Shown here in pieces: positions 23,797 through 34,724 of a stretch of DNA of 64,000 nt (positions are counted from its first letter, which is position 1; each line of letters opens with the position of its first letter). Both the position numbers and the translations under genes were made by a program. Under the pieces are notes generated by a model that had not been told where the DNA came from, ran no database searches, and saw only the letters and a program-made list of their open reading frames with translations. This DNA is from Lytechinus variegatus (Eukaryota > Echinodermata > Echinoidea > Temnopleuroida > Toxopneustidae), in the NCBI RefSeq assembly GCF_018143015.1, contig NC_054756.1:29343440-29407439 (forward strand). Direction: 5' to 3'.

Positions 23797-24368
23797 TTAA
23801 AGGTCAAGTCCACCTCAGAGAAATGTTGATTAGAATCATTAGAGAAAAATCAGACAAGCGCAACGCTGAAAATTTCATCAAAATCGGATATAAAATAAGA
23901 AAGGTATGACATTTCAAAAGTTTCGCTTATTTTTAACGAAATAGTTATATGAACAAGCCAGTTGCATCCAAATGAGAGAGTCGATGATGTCACTCTCTAT
24001 TTCTCTTGTTTTTATTGTTTGAATTATACAATATTTCAATTTTTACAAATTTGATGATTAGGACATCCTTGCCTGAAGTGCTCACAAAATGTTAAATTAA
24101 CAATTAAAATAATGGAATTCCACGTCTTAAATGACAATGACGAAAAAATCAAAATAATAGTGAGTGAGTGATGTCATCAGTTCCCTCATTTGCATACCAA
24201 CCGAGATGTGCATATGGAATAACTGTTCTGTAAAATGAAGCGAAACTTTAAAATGTCATAACTTTCTTATTTTACATCCGATTTTGATGAAATTTTCAGT
24301 GTTATGCTTGTTGAGTTTTTCTCTTTTTATTCAATTCAAGTTTTTGTTGGGGTGGACTTGTCCTTTAA
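23797..24368. mobile_element. TTAA-flanked MITE (GTCCACC family), copy 3
   Basis: TTAAAGGTCAAGTCCACC to GGTGGACTTGTCCTTTAA, about 570 bp, uninterrupted, with the inverted subterminal arms typical of the family. Lies in intron 1 of the PRXL2B-like gene. Confidence 0.88.
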
Positions 24369-24974
24369 TTATTATGCGATCTGCTCCACATGCGAGCTAA
24401 ACCGCTACGATCACAGGTAGCAGACGACATTTGATATATCGAGACATTAAAAAGTTAATAACGATAATGACGTCATTTAAGATGGCAACTTGCAAGAAAA
24501 ACCGTCAGCTCAGGTGAAAATGTCTTAGATGAAAGATTTCTGGATCATCCAGAGGATTTTTAGCAATTACTCCGCTCCAAGGTACGCAATTACTTATATT
24601 TCCCTGATAATGGAAACCATGAAACTGTAAATTTGGCTTAAAAAAACAGTTTGAAATCGCGACCTATAAAACGTTAGTTCACTTATACGTTGGCTGTACG
24701 TACGGGCCTCCAAGCTCTTCAGTCTATGTATTGGTGAGTGGAGCCAACGTAGTTCAGCGGAACAACAAAAATACAGAGACTGAAGCTTTTGGTCTAGCTA
24801 TCGTGCAGCCACCACCATTGACAATGGCATTCTCCCCGTCGGGCTCATCGATTTTTGTATTTAATTCATATTTCAAAAAGAACTGGACCAATGCAAAATG
24901 AAGATTATTATTCCGTTTTGGCCTGAAATGCATCAAAATGGGAGAAAAATAAATTCAAAAGGATGACAAACGGG
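24369..24974. repeat. Intron DNA with fragment 2 of the CACGATAGC family
   Basis: At about 24700-24815 is an inverted copy of the repeat seen at 26707 and 34725: GAGCCAACGTAGTTCAGC, AAGCTTTTGGTCTAGC and CGTGCAGCCACCA. The rest is unassigned. Confidence 0.6.
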
Positions 24975-25253
24975 GACTCACTGATCCTTGGTTGATCCGA
25001 ACTCACTGATCCTTGGTTGATCCGAACTCACTGATCCTTGGTTGATCCGAACTCACTGATCCTTGGTTGATCCGAACTCACTGATCCTTGGTTGATCCGA
25101 ACTCACTGATCCTTGGTTGATCCGAACTCACCGATCCTTGGTTGATCCGAACTCACCGATCCTTGGTTGATCCGAACTCACCGATCCTTGGTTGATCCGA
25201 ACTCACCGATCCTTGGTTGATCCGAACTCACTGATCCTTGGTTGATCCGAACT
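24975..25253. repeat. 25-bp tandem repeat, about 11 copies
   Basis: Head-to-tail units of AACTCACTGATCCTTGGTTGATCCG with essentially no other variation. Units carry either CACTGATCC or CACCGATCC. The C variant occupies a contiguous block of four units (about 25130-25215) between T-variant blocks. There are no spacers, so it is not a CRISPR array. Confidence 0.95.
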
Positions 25254-25842
25254 CAAAGGAGAATGAAACCTTTGTTTGAAACAAGATAGCTTATGTGAAA
25301 ACATAAAAATCAAAGAAACATATCCATGAAAGTTTAAGGACAAATCAGACAAATAATGAAAAAGTTATGAGCATTTAAATATTGCGATCACTAATGCTAT
25401 GGAGATCCTCAAATTGGCAATGCGACAAAGATGTGTGATGTCACTTGTGAACAACTCTCCCCCATTACTTTAGTATAATATTTCACTGAAATTGCCTCTT
25501 TTATCAGTGGATCATGTGTTCTTTCTATAGGAGGGCATATAATACAGATTTTTAAAGAATACATCATGGATAAAGAGTTTGTATCACCACAAGAAAAAGC
25601 AGAAAGACATTTTGAGGGTATTTTATAGTCCATCAAAGGGAAAGTTGTTGACATGTGACATCACACATCCTTTTCGCATTGCCAATAGGAGGATCACCAT
25701 AGCATTTAGTGATTGCAATATTCAAATGCTCATAACTTTCTCATTGTTTGTCCAATTTTTCTCAAACTTTCTTTGTTCTTATTCTTTGATTTATCTGTTT
25801 CAACACAAGCCTCCTTATTCCAAAGAATTCATTCCCCTTAAT
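25254..25842. mobile_element. Fold-back MITE ending at TTAA
   Basis: AAAGGAGAATGAAACCTTT at the left is imperfectly inverted as AAAGAATTCATTCCCCTTAA at the right. The centre holds long mirrored arms around GATGTGTGATGTCACTTGTG and GACATGTGACATCACACATC. The left end abuts the 25-bp array. Confidence 0.7.
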
Positions 25843-25854
25843 TGATAAAACATA

Positions 25855-25985
25855 TGGTCATTGAGTCCCTGTACAGATCGAGTTAGAACTTCGGTCTCTG
25901 TAATTGGTGTTTGGGGCCAACAGAGTTCTGTGGAACAACCAACATAACAGAGACAGAAGCTTTTGGTCTAGGACAGGCCAAACCC
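25855..25985. repeat. CACGATAGC family, fragment 3
   Basis: CATATGGTCATTGAGTCCCT, GAACTTCGGTCTCTG and AGAAGCTTTTGGTCTAG match, in inverse orientation, blocks of the copies at 26707 and 34725. Confidence 0.65.
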
Positions 25986-26191
25986 TCGGCATAGGACCAA
26001 ACTTTTCTACAGGTCTCTTTGTGGAAGGGACACTTTCCTAATAGTGTTGGAATTGAAATTTGTCAGTGTCAGAATACAAACTGTTCATAAATCGTGCCTG
26101 ACTAGATCAACTTAAAGATAAAAGTAGGCCCAGCGGCCCTAAGGCCTAAGTCGTGCAATCTTCATCATAAAGATCTTTTTTTTTGTTTCAG

Positions 26192-26396
26192 ATGGTTGCA
26201 ATCTCTTCATTTTGGGAGAAGCAAGCCTGTGTCATCCACTTTATGAGACGGTTTGGATGATCCGCGTGTCGGCTGGGTGCCAGCGAGCTTGATTCGCTTA
26301 GACCCCAGCTTGACGAGGCCAATGTACGACTCGTCGGTATCGGCCTTGAAGATCTCGGAGCTCAGGAGTTTTTGGATGGCGGGTTTTGGAAAGGAG
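26192..26396 (+). CDS. PRXL2B: PRXL2B/SelU-type protein, exon 2 with in-frame TGA (Sec)
   Basis: Acceptor TTTCAG (to 26191), 205 nt, ends in phase 1 before GTAAAT. It encodes the catalytic part: [17 protein letters not shown], then TGA at 26258-26260, then [13 protein letters not shown], followed by VRLVGIG and [13 protein letters not shown]. In human PRXL2B the same place reads RRFG-C-x-x-C, so the TGA occupies the redox-active cysteine and gives U-S-A-C (codon 43 of 205). Sec in a UxxC motif is established for SelU proteins of fish and some invertebrates. The frame stays open and conserved through the remaining 162 codons, which argues for recoding over a nonsense mutation. An ORF finder splits the gene here, so it is easily missed. 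Confidence 0.9.
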
Positions 26397-26506
26397 GTAA
26401 ATCATAGAATATTGTAAATTTCCTCATGTGAAATATGCTTAAAGCCTTTGGAAATGATATGTTTATTGAAAAATAAGTTAAAAGCTAATGTTCGATATCC
26501 ACTTCA

Positions 26507-26705
26507 TCAGATGATGATGATGATGAGCATGATGAAGATGATGATAATGGTGATGATGATGCTGAGGATGATGATGATAGTGATTTTGATAATGGTGAAT
26601 GTGATGTTGATGATGATGATGATAATGGTGGTGATGATGATGATTGTAATGAAAATGATGGTGATCATGGTGATGATGATGATGATGAAGAAGATGATAT
26701 TGATG
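26507..26705. repeat. (GAT)n microsatellite, intron 2
   Basis: Imperfect GATGATGATGATGGT array giving spurious poly-Met and poly-Ile frames. Confidence 0.95.
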
Positions 26706-26706
26706 T

Positions 26707-27155
26707 AGACCAAAAACTTTGGTCTCTGTTATGTTGGTTGTTCAGCTGAATTCCGTTGGCTTCACTCACCAAATACAGAGACCAAAGTTCTAGCGCGATC
26801 TGTACAGGGGACTCAATGGCCATATGTTTATGTACTAAGTTTGGGTAAAACAGGGAAGTGAAGTTGCGCGACAGCCGAGGTAAGTCACTGTTTTTTTCCT
26901 TTTAACTTTATTTTTCCCCCTTTATTGGCAATTAATGCCAAGAGGGAATATTAATTTGCATTTCGTTCACATTAATTTTCATAAGTTCGATTCATTAAAG
27001 ACAAAAATTGAAGAGCCCCAACGGAAGGATTTTGAATTGTAAGTCCCCTAATGGTGGCTGCACGATAGCGAGCCGTCTGTGTGCGAGGAGAAATCTAAAG
27101 AAATTTAAAAATTAAAAAAAACTCCTCAAAACAGATGGCTGCCAGCTGTCTAATG
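26707..27155 (+). repeat. CACGATAGC repeat family, long copy
   Basis: About 450 bp, closely similar in the same orientation to 34725-35172. Shared landmarks are GTTCAGCTKAAYTCCGTTGG, TCTAGCGCGATCTGTACAGG, GCGACAGCCGAGGTAAGTCA, CAATTAATGCCAAGAGGGAA, GGTGGCTGCACGATAGCGAG and GACGGCTGCCAGCTGTCTA (near match). No coding frame is conserved. An unclassified interspersed repeat, probably a nonautonomous element. Confidence 0.8.
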
Positions 27156-27156
27156 T

Positions 27157-27340
27157 TGATAATGATGATGACGATGATGATGATAATGATTGTAATGATG
27201 ATGATGATGATGATGATGATAATGATGATTGTAATGATGATGATTAAAATGGTGGTGATGATGATGATGGTGATGACTTCAGGTGGTCTTGATGATGTTT
27301 AGTGATGATGGTCGTGATGATGATGATGATGATAATTCAC
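27157..27340. repeat. (GAT)n microsatellite, second, intron 2
   Basis: GATGATGAC/AAT/TGTAATGATGATG-type imperfect array abutting the repeat copy on its left. Confidence 0.93.
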
Positions 27341-27448
27341 TATTGCATCATATCGTCTTTGAAGGTTGGCTCTTCCTAAATCCAATATCTGAGTGTCTGA
27401 TGGGAAAAGATCATGTCTTCATTTCCATGATTTTCTTTTTTTTTCCAG

Positions 27449-27564
27449 ATCTTTTCATAGATCAACAACAAAAAAGCTACCAAGGACTTGGTTATAAGAA
27501 ATACAGCTTGATGAGCATTATGAAGGCTGTCTTCTCAGCTAAAACTAGAGCTGCACTTTCGAGG
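27449..27564 (+). CDS. PRXL2B: PRXL2B/SelU-type protein, exon 3
   Basis: Acceptor TTTTCCAG; the first two nucleotides complete an Asp codon begun in exon 2 (G|AT). It encodes LFIDQQQKSYQGLGYKKY and SLMSIMKAVFS, then KTRAALSR, and ends in phase 0 before GTATAG. It corresponds to the family segment with the pattern LYLDESKxLYKxLGFKRY. This part packs the thioredoxin-like beta-sheet behind the active-site helix (family knowledge). The donor GTATAG is weak but is the only one giving a phase compatible with exon 4. Confidence 0.88.
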
Positions 27565-29611
27565 GTATAGTTGCATTCAATTGTTGATTATATTTTGTAT
27601 ATTGATAGTCCTTTTAAAGAGGGAGTCACCTTGGCATTTAGTTGGTTGATTAATGCAAGTCAAACCCCCCCCCCAAAAAAAAGTATATATATTTCACATG
27701 CATAGAGCAAAATGAAATCGGGTAATACTGCAAATTTTCTTTAAAATTGGATGTGTTACAATCAGATTGTCATTAATTACTATTTTCCTCGCAGACAGTA
27801 AACATGTACAATACAGGGATATATGCGAATAAGAGAGTTTAAGATGTCACCCATTTATTTTGGCATATTTGACAATAAGGAAAATCTTCACTGACTGATG
27901 AATCACTATAGGTTAGGGAAAATCACCATATGGTCAGGGATAAATGAATCTACATAAGTGATATTGTAAAGAAGAAACAAGATGTTTTATATTTCCTGTA
28001 ATGAAATTTGAATAAGAAATAGTGAGTGGATGACATCATCACTTCCCCTATTTTTATACTTGTTTGTGTTAATTCTCTTACTTATATCAACCTTTTCTTG
28101 CTAGGGTGGACTTGCCATATTTCATGCGGTCATCCAATTTGTGTGCATTTTGTGTGTATTGATCAAAACCCATGTCATACAGTATCGTGAAACAATTCCG
28201 TCTTTCTGTTATTTCCTGATTGATCATAATACTTGTCATTCAAATTTCAATGTGAAAGAATTCAATTTCTTTTTGTTATTTCCTGCTGACCGTACATGTT
28301 TGTAATTATCTCGTGCTTGAGGTGGATTATGTCTATGCATAGCATATAACCTACCTAGATAAAAGTGTGTGTACAGAAAAGATTAGTTAGAAGCTTGCAT
28401 TAGGCCTATAATAAGCCCAACTCTCAAGTACATCTATTTGGCTTATCTGTCATGTGACCTTCCACCTAATATAATGCATGTAGTTACTTGTGTAATGGTC
28501 TCACCTTGGAGCTATTCACTGAAGGCTCTGTGCTAAAAATATTTATATCTAATTCACTAGCAAAATGCTTAAAATATCATCAAAATCTGACAACAAAGAG
28601 TAAAGTTATTGAATTTTAAAGTTTAGCAATATTTTGTGAAAACAGTTATATGCATGTCATGAATATTCATTGGGTGGGTTGATGATGTCACATCCCCACT
28701 TTCCCTTTTCTTATGTTGTTACATGAAATCATTTTTGTTTCATTATTTCATACATGTGTGAATGATATGTCTCCCTTATATTGAAGTAAGTTACAGTGCA
28801 ATATCTAATGCACTTTATCAGTTTTCAATCCAACGATTTTAGTTCTTGAAGGGAAAATTTTGAATAAAACTTATTTCATATAATAAAATGTAAAAGAACA
28901 AGTGGGGATATGATATCAATTTGCTCATTGAATATTCATGAAGACCAGCCTAGAACTGTTTCACCAGAATATTTTCAGTGTTTTGTTTGTTTGGAGGAGA
29001 AATGTTGTGTCACCATTTTTAGACACTTAAAGCATAATCTGTTCTAGAAGATTGTTCACCTTGAACGAGTATATTCGACTTGGAAGGTCAACTAATGTAC
29101 AAGTTCATCTGTAGATCAAATTTGATTTTGTAAAAGGGGAAGCCCACCTTGATGAAAACTTGGTTTTAATAAAAGCCGAAAAAGAGTAATGATTGTTGAA
29201 ACATTTGATTTTGAGACAACACAGACGAGCAGCTCCTCCGTATGTTGTGTGATACATGTGTAGATTTTTTAGAATGGAATTTCTTAGAAAAATTGAAATT
29301 TATATTATTTGTGCATAGAAAAATCATGAGACAAAATTTCATGCCTCTTTCTGTTATTCCCACCTGTTATGTTCCATTTAAAATTGGGATAGGGTAACTG
29401 CTTGATTTAATAACTCTTTCTTTGATCAATGATAGGTTTTCATAAAACCTAAAATATTTTCTCTCATTTTTCTGCTATTATTAGAATCAACTTACTGTCA
29501 GAGTGATATCCTCCCATAACTGTACTTCAAAGGAGTGCAGAGAAGAAATAAGTGCACAAATATAATTTTCTGGTTATTGGAATATTTATTTTATTTTATT
29601 TTCTTTGACAG
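27565..29611 (+). other. PRXL2B/SelU intron 3
   Basis: Contains degenerate fold-back MITE sequence. At 28550-29000 are relatives of the 49982-50578 element (TTAGCAATATTTTGTGAAAA, GATGATGTCACATC). Near 28020-28115 and 29130-29180 are remnants of the GTCCACC family. Nothing coding seen. Confidence 0.7.
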
Positions 29612-29687
29612 GCAAGTGATAAAAATATTAAGGCTAACATGAAAGGAGAGAAGCTGCAAATTGGAGGAACTCTTATCATCGGAAAAG
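29612..29687 (+). CDS. PRXL2B: PRXL2B/SelU-type protein, exon 4
   Basis: Acceptor TTTGACAG, 76 nt, phase 0 in and phase 1 out before GTTTGTAA. Encodes ASDKNIKANMKGEKLQIGG then TLIIGK, matching the family pattern of a GNLxGDxLQxGGxLVV strand-turn-strand. The split glycine codon is completed in exon 5. Confidence 0.87.
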
Positions 29688-30546
29688 GTTTGTAATTGAG
29701 AAGTTTTCAAAGGCTTTATACTCTCTATAAAAAGGATTAAAATGAAGCCAACGATGATAATGATACAGTAAAATAAATGTTGATGGGGAAAATGAGAAGG
29801 ACTCGTTGTAAAAAGGAGGAGGTAGAAGAAGAAGAAAAAAGGAGAAAGAGGAGGAAAAGCAAGAAAAAGGAGGAGGGGGAGGGGCGTGTAGAGAACAAGT
29901 TATAACAAGGTCTTCCAAATATAAAAAGTAATGACACCCTGTAAAAGTTGATCAGCATAATGACATAGGAGAGGGAACATAAAAAGGAGGATGAGCGAAT
30001 GAAGAGGAAGACTGGTGTATTCTTATTGAGTATGGAAGTGTGACATCAGAACCCAACAGTTTTTTTTTTGCTTGTTTTACAATGCCAAATAATACATTGA
30101 TTGACTTCAATGAGGCTAATTAGGCCTTCATGTTATAACCTTGTGGGCTCCAATGATCAGATTCTTACCAAATTTTTGCTGTAGATTTTTTTTTGTCATA
30201 CTCCTCACAGATGAGAAATAAAAAGCAAATTAATGAAACAAAAATTATCACAAGCTATTCTATAGTCCCTCCAGTACCTTGAAAAATACATGTATGACAG
30301 CCATGATGCTAATGTCAAGGGCTCAGCTGTCTCATAAAGAGACTGATCCAATCTAACACAATTATGAAGAGCCAGCAGCGTCAACATCTAAAATGCATGT
30401 TCAAAATACTTTCTAGATTTGTTTTATATTCAGACATGTACATTCAACTTTCTCTTGACAATTTATTGTGCATCCTCCTCAAAAACTTTGTAAGACAGGA
30501 CTCAGATATCATTTTTCTTCTCTATGTATTTCTTTTTAATATGCAG
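29688..30546 (+). other. PRXL2B/SelU intron 4
   Basis: Purine-rich GA tract at 29790-29890, otherwise AT-rich. Ends TTTTTAATATGCAG. No other feature seen. Confidence 0.75.
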
Positions 30547-30707
30547 GAGGAGAAGTACTAGAAGATTTCAAGCAGGAAGCCCCTGGTGACCACATACCTC
30601 TCCAGACTGTACTGAATGCCTTTGGCATCAAAGCAGAGGCACCAAAGACCGATGGGGCCGAAGGTGGGGCCGTCGTATGCAACGATGATGTATGCCAAAT
30701 GAAGTAA
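30547..30707 (+). CDS. PRXL2B: PRXL2B/SelU-type protein, exon 5
   Basis: Last coding exon. It completes the split Gly, then encodes GEVLEDFKQEAPGDHIPL, LQTVLNAFGIKAE and an acidic C-terminal tail with VVCNDDVCQMK, stop TAA at 30705-30707. The PGDHIP segment corresponds to the conserved PGDYVP of the family, followed by the C-terminal helix. The tail has two cysteines (CNDDVC); family members also have variable Cys-containing tails. The stop is TAA, not TGA, so Sec insertion would not cause read-through here. Confidence 0.88.
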
Positions 30708-31055
30708 AAGAATACAAACTTTATGAACTCTTCCACAACTGTTTGAAGGAATGCAGCCTTCGCTCTACAAAGCTTTTCAAAGATGCAGGGTATTCTACAA
30801 AACAGAAGAGACAATGCCCAAACGACTGATGTAGTATTTCATTTTATCCTAATATCAAAACAACACCACTATGACAATCCCATAACCACACAATTCTTGT
30901 TCATCAATGTATTATCAGTGGTGCATATTTATGGTGGCAGCAGTGGGATCTAATTTGAAGAAGTAGCATGAAGCAGAGAATCTGTGAATCCTATTTTGAA
31001 TCATATTGAATTTGTATACTTGAGTTAAAATAAATCCTCTCTATTTCTAACATGT
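30708..31055 (+). other. PRXL2B/SelU 3' UTR (expected to hold a SECIS)
   Basis: About 350 nt, ending shortly after AATAAA at 31029. A Sec-encoding mRNA needs a SECIS (ATGA, AA apical loop, GA). ATGA occurs at 30723, 30871 and 30969, but none has a convincing helix by eye. The best hairpin is GGGTATT (30788) pairing with AATGCCC (30813) around an AAAA loop, but its preceding bases are ATGC, not ATGA. Left unresolved. Confidence 0.4.
31029..31034 (+). promoter_or_regulatory. Poly(A) signal of PRXL2B/SelU gene
   Basis: AATAAA 322 nt after the stop codon, the first canonical hexamer. Confidence 0.6.
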
Positions 31056-33239
31056 AATCTATGTATTTTGTTTGTGAACATTAATACATGGGTATTTTGT
31101 CTTTCGATTCCTTCTTGGCGTTGCTATTCCAGTATTGCACAAAAGATTCCATGTTCTGTCATATAGTGTATTAATTTATCATTATTATGCAAATGAAAAA
31201 TATTGTATGTATTTGAAGATAGTGGTAGGAAATCCAGTATAAATTTCATTTCAAGAACATACCGGTAAATATATATCGGAAAAATATTTGAAGTATTGAC
31301 ATTATCAAAGAAGTGAAAGAACATTGTGATATTTTATGTAGTAGTCATATGTCTGCACAACACTTCTTTAAAAGCATTAAAACACACTTTGTCAGGGAAT
31401 TCAATAATATTTTAAAAGTACAGTATTTTTCTTTAATGTTCAATTCAATTTCGATTTATCAGATATAAAACATAATACAATGCTATAGTCCAAAGACGAA
31501 TTGAGCAATGTTTACATTAAACATTTTATTTACATTCGAAGATTTGTATATTACACACATGAAATTATTCACATTTAAATGAGAAAACAGTTTGATAATT
31601 CTCCGTAATTTTATGTTTATCTGTGGTACTGTTACGGACCATTTTAATTTGAAATGAAATGATTACTAATTTGACCATTATGCCATTAGTACAGCAAAAG
31701 TTGTTAAATACAAATATTAAACCGAGGATTAGACTTACTGTTAGACTGGTCAAAATTGCTACCATAGAATATGTGAATGTTCGGTCATAAAACATAGCCT
31801 CAAAGTGATCTCCTGTAGGTCCTCATATTATTCCACACTAAACATGCTCTCACACTCCGCTGCTCAAACGTCATGTTTTCAGATAAATTGAGGTAGGAGC
31901 AATAATAGCTAATATAAGAACAAATGATGCATCATATACCATACATAACTGTTACCTAGAAAAAAAAACTCTTATTACTTGTAAAAATATTTTGAATTTC
32001 ATTATGAAAAGCCTTGAATAATAAATGCTGATCAGTTTCTGCAGGTATAAATGATGAAAATCAGTCCTAAAGGGAATTACATACATAATTACATACATCA
32101 TAAAATGTGACAAAAAAATGAAGTATGGCATAAAAAAATTGTGCTCTGGATTCATTTTTGGTCACACTTTTCCTACGAATTTCACTGTCTAATTCATCTC
32201 ATTGCTAAATTTGTTATTGTGTTTATTTACTCTATGCTTTTTTATAATTATGATATATTGGTGTATACAGGAGTTATATACCAGCAATATGTAATTTATG
32301 AAATGTAATTGTTAAATATTTATATATGCAATGATATAATAAGTCACCATAAAATTAGATTTCCCTGTGATACAGAATTTGCTGTGACCTTTAGATGACC
32401 TTTGACCTATGATACTTGATTATGTAAAGTCCATTACTGGATCCTAATCAGGTTGATGTTTCATCAATCGTCACTCTAAGGTACAAATTCTGTCTCAAAT
32501 TGGGCATGTATTTTATTGGTGTAAAATTATCAATCATTTATGCACATGAAATGTCAATAAAATGAAATGAAATATTTGTGTGTACTTAATTTCTTAGTTT
32601 ATTTGTTAATATGTTGTGGGCAGTGTGTTGTACAAGCAAATTATTATGTTCTCGATCAGATTATTCTTTGTGAATCATTTTGATTCCAGACAAGTCTTGA
32701 TTCAATGTATATATTGACTAATGTCACATTGCACAAAAATTATGATCAATTGCAAATCTATTTGAGGCTCCCTAAATCATTCACATCGTGACTTGCGAGT
32801 AATTGCAAATTTGCAATTGATTGCTGTTTGGCTTTTTGCAACAAGGAGAGTAAACTAATTTGCTACAGCTAAAATGGATTTATCAATGTAAAATTGCAAC
32901 AGAAAAATTTATTGTAATTGATTGCAAATAGTTTCTTGTAACCCCACCCAAGACTGCTAAAGAAATTGATCATTTAATCAACTGATTTTATTGATTAATT
33001 TTGCTAGTTGACTGGCTTGTTTAATGGTTCATTGGATTTTTTTGTTGACTGATTGATTGATTGGTCAATTGATTGGTAGGTTAATTGATAGATAAGTTGA
33101 TTCTTTTATTTTTCATTTATTGTAATTATTATTTTTTTGTGTGTTTGAGTGAGTGGTTGTACTGATTTTTTTTTCTGAATGGTTTCCTAAATAATTGGTC
33201 AGTTTGTTGATTAATGTGACCCGCATTATGTGTGAGCAA
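31056..33239. other. Intergenic AT-rich DNA
   Basis: No gene recognised. Around 32390-32415 a stray TGACCTTTGACCT (perfect DR1) follows TGACCTTTAGA, resembling a decayed unit of the array at 51.6-52.8 kb. At 32980-33110 there is an imperfect TTGATTGATTGG-type low-complexity run. Confidence 0.5.
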
Positions 33240-33394
33240 GTGCCCCCTTCTTGTAAGTGCCGTATGTTATACTCATTTCAGTTGTATGGTTTTCCGGGGA
33301 GCAACCCTGTACGGGTTATCTAACCTTTGTTGTCTCCCCGAGACATGTTTTTATATTTGTATATATATACTTGTCTAAATAAATTCAATTCAAT
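33240..33394 (+). mobile_element. LINE 3' end (CR1-like), no coding part
   Basis: GTATGGTTTTCCGGGGAGCA, CCTGTACGGGTTATC and TTGTCTAAATAAATTC, with short (ATTCA) repeats at the end, look like the 3' UTR of a 5'-truncated CR1-type retroposon. No RT frame remains, so the class is uncertain. Confidence 0.45.
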
Positions 33395-34724
33395 CTCGCA
33401 TCAGTCCCCCCCCCCTCTTTTTTTTACCCAAGAAAAGTGCCCCACACGAACATGTACTGTGTCCCTTCCACCTGAGAAGGAACCCTTTTGAAACGAAAAA
33501 ACAATGTTCTCACTTCCATGTTACTACAAAACTTGTAAGGATAATCCTACATGCATTTAGCTTTACAAGTCAAGTGACTGGGGTAGATGAGCAGAGGCAT
33601 ACAGACGAGGGCCTCTATCTGCCCCCTCCCCAGATTTTTCATGACCAAGAAAAAAAGAGAAGAGTGAAATATGTTATTTTCTGAATATTAGTTGCCAAAA
33701 TCTATCACAAAATGGGATTTTCGTTATAAAAATGTCAAAATTTTTGCTCACTTGCAGTTTCTTATAAATTTCTGTGATATCTTGCCCCCTCAAAATTTTT
33801 GCCCCATATGCCACTGTAGATAAGACCTTTTGTCTTTTTTAAGATGGTGTCCTTTTCAAAAGAAAAGGTGCCCTTTTTATGGGGGTCTTTTTTTTGCTTG
33901 CTTGCTTGTGTAGATATAGGCCTGGCATATAAATGAACATAAAATACGCCCAAGAAATAGCAAAAACCTTTCCTTTTTAAATTATAATAATACATGTAAA
34001 TATGTTCAATTATCAAGATATTTATGGTACAGAGAGTATCTTTTATAGTGTGTTTGACCTTTAAATCCTCAATGGGACCGCTTTTAGTGTTGAGGAAAAC
34101 ATTTTCTCACCACCCCCTTCCTCCCGGAAAATCCCTTTCAGTCGTCGTTTTGAAGCTACGTTAAATGAACTGCCTTGTAAATTATGTACTTCACATTCAG
34201 CTCATAAATACATTTATAGTACGTTGTAGTTCACTGTGAAGTTAGCAGATTATTTCTCGCATTTTGTGAGTTAATGATAACTGTGTGAATTAGATACCTA
34301 CGTAGTATACCTGTCAGGACAGCCCAGCTGATCTCATTGTACACAGCTCATACTGGGTCTAATATTTTCAAAATGGTGAGTTTATCAAGATATTTATGGT
34401 ACGGAGAGTATCTTTTATAGTGTGTTTGACCTTTAAATCCTTAACCTGCCAGTGAAGGTGGCGAGAATCGCCACAACAAGACAAGCGCAAGTGCGAGATC
34501 GAGAGACGTGATTGAGATTATTTTGAGATTCTGTGACTGTGTCTGTGAGAATTGTGTTGACGCAGTCACGCAATGCCAATGCAATGCCAGTGGCGAAGCA
34601 TTGGAAATGACATATTGCCACTTCACTTTAGTTTTAGATCTAACGTTGGCGGCAACCATCTTGATCCATGTCCCCGGTGACTCGGTTCCATCGACAATTT
34701 TTCAAAACGTTTACCTAACTTAGA
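33395..34724. other. Intergenic DNA with a 65-bp direct repeat
   Basis: TATCAAGATATTTATGGTAC and the following ~45 bp (ending GACCTTTAAATCCT) occur at 34012-34076 and again at 34380-34444. 34445-34680 is unusually GC/CpG-rich but shows no frame I recognise. Confidence 0.5.

Larger units (their letters stand above)
23040..26191 (+). other. PRXL2B/SelU intron 1, filled with repeats
   Basis: A 3.15-kb intron, GTGAGT to TTTCAG. It holds two MITEs, a 25-bp tandem array and fragments of one dispersed repeat family, listed separately. GC-rich just after exon 1. Confidence 0.8.
26397..27448 (+). other. PRXL2B/SelU intron 2
   Basis: GTAAAT to TTTTCCAG. Contains two GAT-rich microsatellites and a near-complete copy of the CACGATAGC repeat family. 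Confidence 0.85.

Noticed and set aside
24975-25253. Possible CRISPR-like array
   Set aside because: Units are directly contiguous 25-mers with no spacers, in a eukaryotic intron.
26258-26260. TGA as a nonsense mutation (pseudogene)
   Set aside because: It falls exactly on the catalytic cysteine position, the downstream four exon segments remain conserved and in phase, and Sec is known at this site in the family. Not fully excluded until a SECIS is shown.
34433-34723. Overlapping ~70-codon frames in a CpG-rich block
   Set aside because: No family resemblance, no convincing splice sites; considered a possible first exon but unsupported.
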